NCBI GenBank assembly: GCA_019636375.1
Contig: JAHBXS010000001.1
Location: 868,001-932,000, forward strand
From: Pirellulaceae bacterium
GTDB lineage: Bacteria > Planctomycetota > Planctomycetia > Pirellulales > Pirellulaceae
DNA length: 64,000 bases
Direction: 5' to 3'
Part shown: positions 43,466 to 51,638 of the stretch, piece after piece
Position numbering within the stretch: position 1 is the first letter of the stretch
Layout of the letters: each line of letters opens with the position of its first letter
The notes under the pieces: generated by a model
The model's input: only the letters and a program-made list of their open reading frames with translations
Told to the model about the DNA's origin: nothing
Databases searched by the model: none
Program-made: the position numbers and the translations under genes

Positions 43466-43522
43466 CCGTTCAAGGAGTGAACGGTCACGTGGTTTTTCAC
43501 TCAGTGAAAAGGCGGGAGCCCC
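43461..43522. repeat. Double-hairpin repeat, copy B
   Basis: First hairpin: GTGACCGTTCA (43462-43472) and TGAACGGTCAC (43478-43488), 11 perfect base pairs around a 5-base loop. Second hairpin: TTTTTCACTCAGTGAAAAG. It is copy A in reverse orientation. It includes the stop codon of the preceding gene and can act as a transcription terminator. Confidence 0.75.
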
Positions 43523-43579
43523 AAAGACGACGATTCGGCAAACGGCTTGGATTAAGTGATTCGCAAAAGCGGGATTTGG

Positions 43580-43880
43580 CTACATCCCAACGACGATCTC
43601 GTGAACGATTGCTTTGAGAGTTTCTAGTTTTCGATGAGGGAATCCGCGTCTGCAATGCTGGGGGCACAGCAACAAGTCTCGAGTCGATGGAGCGACGGTG
43701 ATCAGCTTTTCGCCATTGGCAGCCGCAATGCTACGTTCAGTCGTCGGAACGAACCATTACAAAATTGATTTCATTGGGTTTGTCAGGCAGAAACAAATCA
43801 TCGATCGTGATCTCACCCCAACTTGTTTCTTCTTCAGGTCTCTCGAGCGCGGCCAAAGATTGTCCTTGGCGATTCTGGTT
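43580..43880 (-). pseudogene. Possible frameshifted small gene after blaR1
   Basis: Just downstream of the blaR1 stop, one minus-strand frame reads LAALERPEEETSWGEITIDD and on to NEINFVMV. An adjacent frame then continues PTTERSIAAANGEKLITVAP and ends HEIVVGM at the TAG at 43580-43582. Composition looks like protein, and joining the frames near 43750 gives a product of about 100 residues. No start with a ribosome binding site is evident, so this is either a decayed gene or chance. The rest of the 43466-43884 gap shows nothing besides repeat copy B. Confidence 0.3.
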
Positions 43881-43884
43881 CTGC

Positions 43885-46611
43885 TCAGTCGCTTTTCATG
43901 GCCCCAACAATATTGTCCAAGTAGTTCGGCCACAATGCTTCGGTATGGCGCGGCAGACTGATCAAGTAGGCGTGCCCCAAGGTTGTCTCGCCGAGGTAGT
44001 CAATTGTCGCTTTGGTGAAGACTCGATCTTCTCCAGGTGTGCGCAAGTTGACCTCGAAGTCCTCGGGAAGTTCTTCTTGAGTGAAGCGTATTGTTGCACT
44101 GATGGCATCCTTCTTCAGGTTCGTCGGTGCATGTTGCAAATAGATCTCACTGATCCCAACCGACAGTTTCCAGTCCGCAGGTTTTATCTCCAGCAAAGCC
44201 ACCATCAACTCTTGGCGAGGCGATAGAGTGCCGTCGTGTAGTGTTACTCGCAAGCGATTCGAATCCCGCCAAATATTTTGCATGGCCCATTCGCCCCCTT
44301 CGGCAAATATCTGGTATTCGCGCTCTTCGTTCAGCAGAAATAACTCGCTGACGTCGACATTCTCCCATAGCACTTTTGTTTCACCCGGCTGGAGTGTCTC
44401 GGGCTGGCCGGAGGTCTGAGGCGTCAACCCGATATAGGGCGGCGGCAAATCGGGGCGGGGAACATCCACGCGTAGGACACGAAACGGAGCGTACTTTTGC
44501 GGATCGAAATCGGTCGGTTTGTCACCAGAATTTCGCAGTTCCAACTTGACCAACAACGGTTGGCCAATCTGAGGACGCGCGGTCTGCAATGTCAATCGCG
44601 ATTGCAATCCTGAAATTTCGGCCAACTGCCCCCATTCGGTATCGTCCGGATTTTCCTCGGTTTTGTCGAATCCATGCTCTCGATCCGCTTGGTTATTTTC
44701 AGTGGTCTCCATTTGCTGGTCCCGTGATTCGAGTTCTTGTCGCAAGCGATCAGCGTCATAGAACCGCACGCTCTCCATTTTCATCGATCTATCACCGGGG
44801 CTCAGGCCGTGCAGTATTCGGTAGCGTGTCGCTCCATGTGGCGGCAGTTTTTCTTCCTCTGCGGCACCGGTCACTACCGTCAATTTCGCTTGTACAGGTG
44901 GACGGTGATCATTAGTGGGGTCCTGGAAAGCCGTGCTCATGGTCAGCTTGATCACGCCATTGTTTTCTTCGACGTCAATGAACAACAGTTCCGCTCCCCC
45001 GTCGGGTGAGGCTTCTGCTCGCACAACTCCGCCAGCATCGATCAATTTGATCCGACCGTTGACGATAGTCAGTTTTGTGCCTGATTCCCCGTGTCTGATT
45101 TGAATATCGTGACCCGAGATTTCGACTCGAACACCGGACCCGTTTGGCAGTGAAAAAATTAGTTGCCGAGCGTCAACACCATAAAACGTTTCGTCCGTCC
45201 CCAGAACGTAATTGACCTCTTCTGACGAAACCAAGGCTTGAGCGATTGTGAGTCGTTTTTGAGTGGGGTCCACACGCCGGGTGAGATCGTCATGCGATTC
45301 GGTTGCTGCTGGACTATCAATGGTCGCTAACGTAATCCGGCTTTCCTCTCGGCGAATCACCTTTACGATTTCGTCTTCGGGGTCAACAACCGGGTCTGTT
45401 GGTCTTGTATCAATCAACTCGATGTTGTCCGTTCGCGACTCATGCTGTAGGTCGAATCGCGGTGCAGCGGTGACCACCGATAACCATAACCCACCATAGA
45501 GTACGGCTAGCGATACAATTCCCAGCAATCCAATAGGCCATTTGGCACTGGGTATCGGTTCATTTGGCGAGAGTATTCGGCGGACTCGGTGCAAGAGTTG
45601 GCCACCTGAGGCCGCCAGGGCTAAACCGGTTTCCGGAGAACGCGATTCCTCAAGCCTTGTTAACGCCTTGGCCAGCGCTAAACGATCGCCACAAACGGAC
45701 ACTGCGATATCGTCACAGCAATTTTCACGTTCGGTGCGGATGATTGCCGACATCCACCAGACGGCGGGATGGTAAAACAGCAGCGTCTCGACGACCGTTT
45801 GCAACAGATTGACCAGCCAGTCTCGCCGTCGTATGTGAGCCAATTCGTGGGCAAGGATCGATTCCAGTTCACTGATCGTCAGCCCTGACATCATGCCCAA
45901 TGGCACCAGCAGCACGGGCCGCCAAAAACCAAGTACTGTGGGGACGCAGACGTCGAGCGACTCCAAACAACGAATTTTCCAGTTGAAACTCAATTTTTGC
46001 GACAGTCGCTGAATCGTTTCCAAAATTTGAGCGTCAGACATTTCATTGCCTCGACGTCGCCAGCGATTGATTTTCCACAGGCCGCCGAGCATTCGTAGCG
46101 ACAGGATGCTGATTCCCAACAGCCAGACGATCGTCAGCAATGGCATCCAGGCAGCGAAAGAAAACGAACTTTCGATCGGAGTTTTTTGTGCAACCAAGAA
46201 TTCAGTTTCAGCGCCCTGGCTAGGGGTTCGCTCTGAAGATTGTTTTGAACCAAGTGCTAACTCATCGGTAGCCATGTCGGCCAGGGCAACATCCGAACGC
46301 GAATTCTCGAACACTTGAACATCGGTCGTTGGATCAGTTTGTTTTGCCATCTCCGCCATGACCACTTGCCAGCGACTGGCGTCACAGTGAGCAACTAACC
46401 ACGAAAAAGTTGCCAGTGCACAACAGACCATCAACAGCAGTGCCCCACACGCCACATTGTAACGCAGGGCCGCCGAACCGGACTTGATCGACCGCAAGGC
46501 CATCGCCAAGCCGGTGGCAATGATTGATCCTTGCCACAGCGAGTGAACCAGTGTCCAGCCGATCAATTCCAACAGCGGGTGTTGCCAAACGATTTGCAAA
46601 AAGGCGTTCAT
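43885..46611 (-). CDS. BlaR1/MecR1-type M56 membrane metallopeptidase
   Basis: About 908 residues. Four membrane helices: two near the N-terminus (LELIGWTLVHSLWQGSII; NVACGALLLMVCCALATF), one near residue 155-175 (AAWMPLLTIVWLLGISIL) and one near 355-375 (GLLGIVSLAVLYGGLWLS). Between the last two lies the zinc peptidase site ILAHELAHIRRRDW with FYHPAVWWMSAIIRTERENCCDD. The C-terminal 500 residues are a periplasmic sensor-like region without a penicillin-binding domain, so the signal is not obviously a beta-lactam. The gene overlaps blaI by four bases (ATGA). By analogy it cleaves or inactivates the BlaI repressor upon stimulus. Confidence 0.9.
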   Translation of the reverse strand: MNAFLQIVWQHPLLELIGWTLVHSLWQGSIIATGLAMALRSIKSGSAALRYNVACGALLLMVCCALATFSWLVAHCDASRWQVVMAEMAKQTDPTTDVQVFENSRSDVALADMATDELALGSKQSSERTPSQGAETEFLVAQKTPIESSFSFAAWMPLLTIVWLLGISILSLRMLGGLWKINRWRRRGNEMSDAQILETIQRLSQKLSFNWKIRCLESLDVCVPTVLGFWRPVLLVPLGMMSGLTISELESILAHELAHIRRRDWLVNLLQTVVETLLFYHPAVWWMSAIIRTERENCCDDIAVSVCGDRLALAKALTRLEESRSPETGLALAASGGQLLHRVRRILSPNEPIPSAKWPIGLLGIVSLAVLYGGLWLSVVTAAPRFDLQHESRTDNIELIDTRPTDPVVDPEDEIVKVIRREESRITLATIDSPAATESHDDLTRRVDPTQKRLTIAQALVSSEEVNYVLGTDETFYGVDARQLIFSLPNGSGVRVEISGHDIQIRHGESGTKLTIVNGRIKLIDAGGVVRAEASPDGGAELLFIDVEENNGVIKLTMSTAFQDPTNDHRPPVQAKLTVVTGAAEEEKLPPHGATRYRILHGLSPGDRSMKMESVRFYDADRLRQELESRDQQMETTENNQADREHGFDKTEENPDDTEWGQLAEISGLQSRLTLQTARPQIGQPLLVKLELRNSGDKPTDFDPQKYAPFRVLRVDVPRPDLPPPYIGLTPQTSGQPETLQPGETKVLWENVDVSELFLLNEEREYQIFAEGGEWAMQNIWRDSNRLRVTLHDGTLSPRQELMVALLEIKPADWKLSVGISEIYLQHAPTNLKKDAISATIRFTQEELPEDFEVNLRTPGEDRVFTKATIDYLGETTLGHAYLISLPRHTEALWPNYLDNIVGAMKSD

Positions 46612-46997
46612 CGGTTCCCCCTTTCCATTTCCTCGATCAGTTCACGAATCTCCTTCAGTTCTTGCGGTGACGCTTTCTTGGCCGCCAAGGCTTGCACCAC
46701 TAACTGCTGGGCCGAGCCACCAAAGGCTTGTTCCAGCAGTTCACCGACCATCCGCCGCTGGGTCTTCTGGCGTGTTACAGTCGGACGATAGATGTGCGAG
46801 CGTTGGGAATCGTCGCGATCCAGAAGGCCCTTTTCGAACATAATTTGCATCAGCTTGAGCGTCGTGGTGTAGCCCGTTCCACGGTCACTTTCCAAGACAT
46901 CTTGAACTTGTCGCACTGTCGCCTGGCCGAGATCCCACAGGACTTGCAGGATCGCCAATTCGGCTTCGGTGGGTTTGACAATTTTTGGCTTGCTCAT
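46608..46997 (-). CDS. BlaI/MecI/CopY-family repressor
   Basis: About 129 residues from the ATG at 46997 (MSKPKIVKPTEAEL). The winged helix is typical: LAILQVLWDLGQATVRQVQDVL, then GYTTTLKLMQIMFEKGLLDR. The C-terminal dimerisation region (LLEQAFGGSAQQLVVQALAA) follows. It is the first gene of the operon with the M56 peptidase, and the promoter just upstream carries two symmetric sites that it most probably binds, giving autoregulation. Confidence 0.93.
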   Translation of the reverse strand: MSKPKIVKPTEAELAILQVLWDLGQATVRQVQDVLESDRGTGYTTTLKLMQIMFEKGLLDRDDSQRSHIYRPTVTRQKTQRRMVGELLEQAFGGSAQQLVVQALAAKKASPQELKEIRELIEEMERGNR

Positions 46998-47056
46998 TAC
47001 CGGCATCCATTTTTTAGGATTTAAATCCGAATTCGCCAATTCTTGGCTACCACTCG

Positions 47057-47099
47057 ATTCTACGATGGTCTTCGTAATTTGTCAACGAAGGTTTTCGTA
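47057..47099 (-). promoter_or_regulatory. blaI-blaR1 promoter with two overlapping operator sites
   Basis: On the minus strand TTGACA (47080-47085) and TAGAAT (47057-47062) are separated by exactly 17 bases, an excellent sigma-70 promoter. Two related dyads overlap it: TACGATGGTCTTCGTA (47061-47076) and AACGAAGGTTTTCGTA (47084-47099), sharing ACGAWGGTYTTCGT, with centres 23 bp apart. They cover the edges of both promoter boxes, so a bound BlaI dimer would block RNA polymerase. The motif resembles, but is not identical to, the TACA-TGTA dyads of classical BlaI operators. Confidence 0.75.
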
Positions 47100-47254
47100 T
47101 TTCTTGGAGGATTTTTTAGGGGATTTGGTGAGGGAAGGTTTAAGTATAAGTTTAAGTTTAAGTTTACGTACAAGTTGAAGTTTCTACCAAACCCTGTACC
47201 CTCTTTGCTCCCATAACTCCCTGAAGTGTTACAAAGATGTTACATCCAACGTGA

Positions 47255-48127
47255 TCATTTACGGGCCAAATAGAGACCGATCAGGATCAAACCGGCTCCG
47301 ATCAATTGGATGAAGCCGAGTTGTTCGCCGTCCAACGTTCCCAGGGCGAGAGAGACAATCGGGAACAGGTAAGCGACTGAGGTGGCAAAGACGGGATTGG
47401 TCCGTTGCACCAGCCAAGTATAGAGGACATTCGCGACGACGGTGCTAACGACGGCAAGGTAAACAATTGCCCCCAGTGATCCGCGATGACTCGGTTCCCA
47501 CATCACATTTAAAGCACCCGACTGCCACACACCGAAAAAATAAATCGGACTGGACAGGAAAAACGCGGCGGCACCGACGGCAACGGGATGAAAGTGTCGC
47601 AAATGTTTACCAATGATATTGGCGTTCACGGCATACATCGTCGCGGCCAAAACGCACAAGATGGCGTAAGCGGGTTGAGCGGTGCTGGTTCCCCCAGAAA
47701 ACGCCACCAACCAAATTGCCCCAGCCAATCCGACGACAATCCCCAGCACTTTCGTACGGGTCGCTGAAGCACCAAAAAAAATCGCTCCAATGGTCAGTGC
47801 CAACAATGGCACAAGCGAATTCAATACTCCCGCAACGCCCGACGACACGCGATCATTCTGCTCCGCCAACGCGAAAAAGAAATTCGGAATGCCATAACCG
47901 CAAATAGCAACCATGATCAGCCATTTCCACTTGCTCCAATCGATCTTTTTGAATAGCAAGGCGAACATCGGCAGGTACAGCAGCGTCGAGATCGACATTC
48001 GCAAAAACGTCATCTGTACAGGATCGAAGGTCGTTACCGATTTCTTGATGAAGAAGAATCCCGAGCCCCACATCAGGCCAAGCAACAATAATATTAACCA
48101 GTCAGTGAACTTTGGTTCTTGGTTCAT
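47255..48127 (-). CDS. EamA-family (DMT) transporter
   Basis: About 290 residues with ten hydrophobic segments in two EamA repeats. The first opens WLILLLLGLMWGSGFFFIKKS and includes MTFLRMSISTLLYLPMF; the second opens YAILCVLAATMYAVNANIIG and ends LIQLIGAGLILIGLYLAR. These ten-helix carriers move metabolites such as amino acids or nucleotides across the inner membrane; the substrate is unknown. The gene stands alone. In the gap between its stop and the blaI promoter is a short run of TTTAAG repeats (about 47148-47166). Confidence 0.9.
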   Translation of the reverse strand: MNQEPKFTDWLILLLLGLMWGSGFFFIKKSVTTFDPVQMTFLRMSISTLLYLPMFALLFKKIDWSKWKWLIMVAICGYGIPNFFFALAEQNDRVSSGVAGVLNSLVPLLALTIGAIFFGASATRTKVLGIVVGLAGAIWLVAFSGGTSTAQPAYAILCVLAATMYAVNANIIGKHLRHFHPVAVGAAAFFLSSPIYFFGVWQSGALNVMWEPSHRGSLGAIVYLAVVSTVVANVLYTWLVQRTNPVFATSVAYLFPIVSLALGTLDGEQLGFIQLIGAGLILIGLYLARK

Positions 48128-48279
48128 TGAGAAAATTAAAAAGAGGAAATGATTGACAAAGTTGGTTTACAAGCTCGTAGGACAAAAATCCAACAATCGC
48201 CCAGCAATGAGTCAATCCGCGATAAATGGTAATGGTAGCGGAAGTCATCTTTCGAAGCGTCAAAAAAACGGGAAAAACG

Positions 48280-48342
48280 AACGAAAGCCTTGACAACTTC
48301 CGCTACGACTTGCAGAACGAAAGTCTTGACGACCTCCGCTAC
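48280..48342. repeat. Imperfect 36-bp tandem duplication
   Basis: The unit beginning AACGAAAGCCTTGACAACTT (48280-48315) is followed directly by a second, partial copy (48316-48342) with 3 differences in 27 bases. It lies between the EamA gene and ygiQ. Both copies contain CTTGACRACYTCCGCTAC. Function unknown. Confidence 0.6.
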
Positions 48343-48387
48343 AATGAGCAGCAAACCCGCATTTTTGCAACGGGAAATAACGGTGCT

Positions 48388-50469
48388 TTATTGCTCCCCA
48401 TCTAATTCACGACGGCGCACCGATTTGCGATCTGGTCGGTATCCGAGTCCTGGGGCATTGCGAGATTCCTTTTTGGAGAATTTTTTCTTCTTTGACTTTG
48501 CCGAGCTACCGCCTGAAGGTTTGTGATCATCTTTGGTGATTTGGTGAACGTAATCACCGCGAAACTGTCGCCCGGCTTCTTTGCGACGTTGTTCGAGAGC
48601 CGCCTTGGGTGGCTGGGCGGGGATCAAACAATCGCATCCGTCGCCGATCAGTTCCTTGCGACCAGCCTGGAGGAGAGCTGCGCGGACTTCGAAATAATTT
48701 TCCGGTTTGAAAAACTGCATCAACGCCCGCTGCATTTTGCGGTCTTTCAGCGTCTTGGCAATGTAAACCGGCTTTTTCGTAAACGGATCGACTCCGGTGT
48801 AGTACATACATGTCGCCACATCGAGTGGGGCGGGGATGAAGTCTTGGACTTGATCGGGTTTGTAGCCGTTTTGTTTGAGGAACACGGCCAGTTGAATCAT
48901 GCTGTTAAGATCGCTGCCGGGGTGGCTGGAAATAAAGTAGGGGACGAGGTGTTGTTTCTTGCCCGCTCGCTTCGATTCAGTATCAAATTTATCGGCGAAC
49001 TGTCGAAACTCGTCGATGCTGGGTTTCTTCATGTTGTTGAGGACTTCGTCGTCGGCGTGTTCGGGAGCGACCTTGAGGAGTCCGCCGACGTGGTGACGAG
49101 CCAGTTCTTGCATGTATTCTGGTGAACGTTGCGCGAGGTCCATACGAATGCCGCTAGCCACCATGACTTTGCGAACCCCTTCGACTTGACGCGCTTCCCG
49201 CATCAACTGAATCAGCGGTCCGTGGTCGGTGCCGAGAAGTTTACAAATCGTCGGATGCACGCAAGACTGACGGCGGCATTTGACTTCCACATCGGGGCGA
49301 GAGCAACGCATTTCGTACATGTTTGCCGTGGGGCCGCCGATGTCGCTCACGACTCCTTTGAACTGTTTGTCGTCGGCCATGTGCTCGATTTCTTTGAGAA
49401 TCGAGACTTGGCTGCGGGATTGGATGATCCGCCCCTGATGGGCCGTGATCGAGCAGAAAGTGCAACCACCGAAGCAACCCCGCATGATCGTCACCGAGTC
49501 CTTGATCATGTCGAAGGCTGGGATTTTCTCGGAATAGCTGGGGTGTGCTCGACGTGTGTAGGGTAGATCGTAAATCCCGTCCATCGATTTTTTTGAAATC
49601 GGGAATTGTGGGGGATTGACGACGATCGCTTGGTCGCCGTGCATTTGCAGCAGGCGGCGGGCGTTGTATGGGTTTGTTTCGTTGTGGATCATCTTGGTCG
49701 CTTCGGCAAACGCGATTTTGTCTGCGACCACTTCTTCGTAACTGGGAAGTGCCAAGCAGTCTTCAGGGGGCGATTCGGATTTTCCCAGGGCGTAAGCGAC
49801 GCCGCGTATATCACGCAGGTCTTTTACGGTTTCGCCGCGAGCGAGGCGGTCGGCGATTTCGACGATGGGATTCTCTCCCATTCCAAAGACAACGAGATCA
49901 GCCTTGCTGTCCAGGAGAATCGAGCGGCGGACTTTGTCGCTCCAATAATCGTAGTGAGCCAATCGTCGCAACGACGCTTCCACGCCACCGGCAATCACGG
50001 GGACTCCCTTAAACGCCTCGCGTGCCCGCTGGCAGTACGACAGGGTCGCCCGGTCCGGTCGCAAGCCAATTCGCCCGCCGGGAGAGTAAGCGTCACTATT
50101 GCGGACTTTGCGATTGGCGGTGTAATGGTTGATCATCGAGTCCATGTTCCCCGCGCTGATCGCAAAAAACAGTCGCGGTCGTCCGAACCTTCGCCAGTCT
50201 TCACACGAATGCCAATTCGGCTGGGACACGATCCCGACGCGATAACCTGCCGCTTCAAGCGTCCTGCCCAGAATGGCCATCGCAAAGCTGGGGTGATCGA
50301 TATAGGCATCGCCGGTGATGAAAACAACATCCAACTCGTCCCAACCCCGCTCGGCAGCTTCGGCCATCGTCATGGGCAGCGGAACGCGCGCGGCGAGTTC
50401 GTCGGGGCTGATGAGCTGCTCCAAACGCCCGCAGGCTCGTTTGGCTTGAGTGAGGATAGGAAGGTCCAT
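48388..50469 (-). CDS. YgiQ-family radical SAM protein
   Basis: About 693 residues. The N-terminal part has [21 protein letters not shown] and [20 protein letters not shown], both highly characteristic of YgiQ. The radical SAM cluster is in [20 protein letters not shown] (C-x3-C-x2-C). [21 protein letters not shown] and a basic C-terminal tail ([16 protein letters not shown]) follow. These proteins have no firmly established reaction. It is transcribed alone. Confidence 0.95.
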   Translation of the reverse strand: MDLPILTQAKRACGRLEQLISPDELAARVPLPMTMAEAAERGWDELDVVFITGDAYIDHPSFAMAILGRTLEAAGYRVGIVSQPNWHSCEDWRRFGRPRLFFAISAGNMDSMINHYTANRKVRNSDAYSPGGRIGLRPDRATLSYCQRAREAFKGVPVIAGGVEASLRRLAHYDYWSDKVRRSILLDSKADLVVFGMGENPIVEIADRLARGETVKDLRDIRGVAYALGKSESPPEDCLALPSYEEVVADKIAFAEATKMIHNETNPYNARRLLQMHGDQAIVVNPPQFPISKKSMDGIYDLPYTRRAHPSYSEKIPAFDMIKDSVTIMRGCFGGCTFCSITAHQGRIIQSRSQVSILKEIEHMADDKQFKGVVSDIGGPTANMYEMRCSRPDVEVKCRRQSCVHPTICKLLGTDHGPLIQLMREARQVEGVRKVMVASGIRMDLAQRSPEYMQELARHHVGGLLKVAPEHADDEVLNNMKKPSIDEFRQFADKFDTESKRAGKKQHLVPYFISSHPGSDLNSMIQLAVFLKQNGYKPDQVQDFIPAPLDVATCMYYTGVDPFTKKPVYIAKTLKDRKMQRALMQFFKPENYFEVRAALLQAGRKELIGDGCDCLIPAQPPKAALEQRRKEAGRQFRGDYVHQITKDDHKPSGGSSAKSKKKKFSKKESRNAPGLGYRPDRKSVRRRELDGEQ

Positions 50470-50600
50470 AAAACCGTTGAATTAAAAGTTTAGAAAACAG
50501 GGGCCTTAATGCTGCCACTCAAACTGGTACCCGAAACAAAAGGCGCCCAGATGTCAAACATTGTCAACAAAACAAGCGATTAGAGCAAGGAACAAATTCC

Positions 50601-51536
50601 TCAATTTCCACGATGGGAGCGAAGTTTTTCGGAGGCTTGTTCCAGGATTCGCCGTTCTTCTGCGTTAAGGCTATCGATTCCGCTCTCGCTGATTTTCTGC
50701 AGGATTGCATCGATTTCTTCAGTATCAATCGGTGACGAGGTAGGCTCATTGGCTTCCGGGTGTACCACGCGCAGACCCCGGCGAGCCGCTCGCCGTTGGA
50801 CTTGTGCGCGGCGGAAGGGTGCCGATATCCGCTCCTCAAATAGCTGAAGACTCCATCTACGCTTGAAGTACATGTATCCGAACAGGGCTCCGCCTAAATG
50901 CGCTGCGTGGGCAACGCCGCTGAACACGTCATGTCCCGTCAATTGCAATAACAAAGGATGCAAATCGAACAGCACGTAGAGCAAAAACAAAAACCGAATT
51001 TGGATTGGGATAATGAACATGAACAAAATTCGCTCGTACGGATAGTGCATCGCGTAGAGTCCGAAGACGGCAAAGACTGCCCCTGAAGCACCGATCCCCA
51101 TGTGCCGATCACCCGTCATCAACTCAACGATTAGATAAATCGCCGACGCAAATAATGCAGCGGACCAATAAAACAGCATGAACTCCCGCGAACCATAGCG
51201 ATCTTCCAGTCGCCTTCCGAACCAATAGAAAATCAGCATATTAATCACGATGTGATAGACTGAATAAACATCGTGACAAAGAGCAACCGTCAGCAACCGC
51301 CAGACTTGGCCGTGCAAAACCTTGTCGGTGTCCATTTGCAACCACTCATTGACCAGGCTTTGCCTCTCAGGGCCGGCAAACCGCCCACTCCTTTCCGTAG
51401 GAGGGAGCGTCACTATTTGCAATACATAAACAGCAATGGTGACGACGAGTATCCAAAAGCAGGTCGGATGCTGGCTACCGAAACTCGAACCGCTAGAAGC
51501 CCCCTCTCGAATGTAGTCGCGATTTTCGATACCCAC
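50601..51536 (-). CDS. Rhomboid-family intramembrane serine protease
   Basis: About 311 residues. I chose the GTG at 51536 (MGIENRDYIREG), the start style common in planctomycete rhomboids; a TTG at 51569 is further upstream. Six or so membrane helices carry the catalytic Ser in GIGASGAVFAVFGLYAMHYP and His in GVAHAAHLGGALFGYMYF, and HDVYSVYHIVINMLIFYWFG holds the His/Asn of the oxyanion region. It cleaves membrane proteins within the bilayer; the substrate is unknown. The C-terminal cytoplasmic tail (DAILQKISESGIDSLNAEER) matches that of the site-2-protease homologue at 10928 and resembles DUF6576. Confidence 0.92.
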   Translation of the reverse strand: MGIENRDYIREGASSGSSFGSQHPTCFWILVVTIAVYVLQIVTLPPTERSGRFAGPERQSLVNEWLQMDTDKVLHGQVWRLLTVALCHDVYSVYHIVINMLIFYWFGRRLEDRYGSREFMLFYWSAALFASAIYLIVELMTGDRHMGIGASGAVFAVFGLYAMHYPYERILFMFIIPIQIRFLFLLYVLFDLHPLLLQLTGHDVFSGVAHAAHLGGALFGYMYFKRRWSLQLFEERISAPFRRAQVQRRAARRGLRVVHPEANEPTSSPIDTEEIDAILQKISESGIDSLNAEERRILEQASEKLRSHRGN

Positions 51537-51638
51537 GAGCGGAAAAACTCCGATGAAAAAACAGTTCAAGACGACACTGAGTTTACCAAACCCAAAAATA
51601 CACGGCAGGCAGCAACGCTCTCGAAAACTGATTCTCGC

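Noticed and set aside
49606..50493. Plus-strand frame of 295 codons opposite the ygiQ gene
   Set aside because: It lies wholly antisense to a strongly conserved YgiQ protein, and its translation shows no domain; it is a shadow caused by codon bias.
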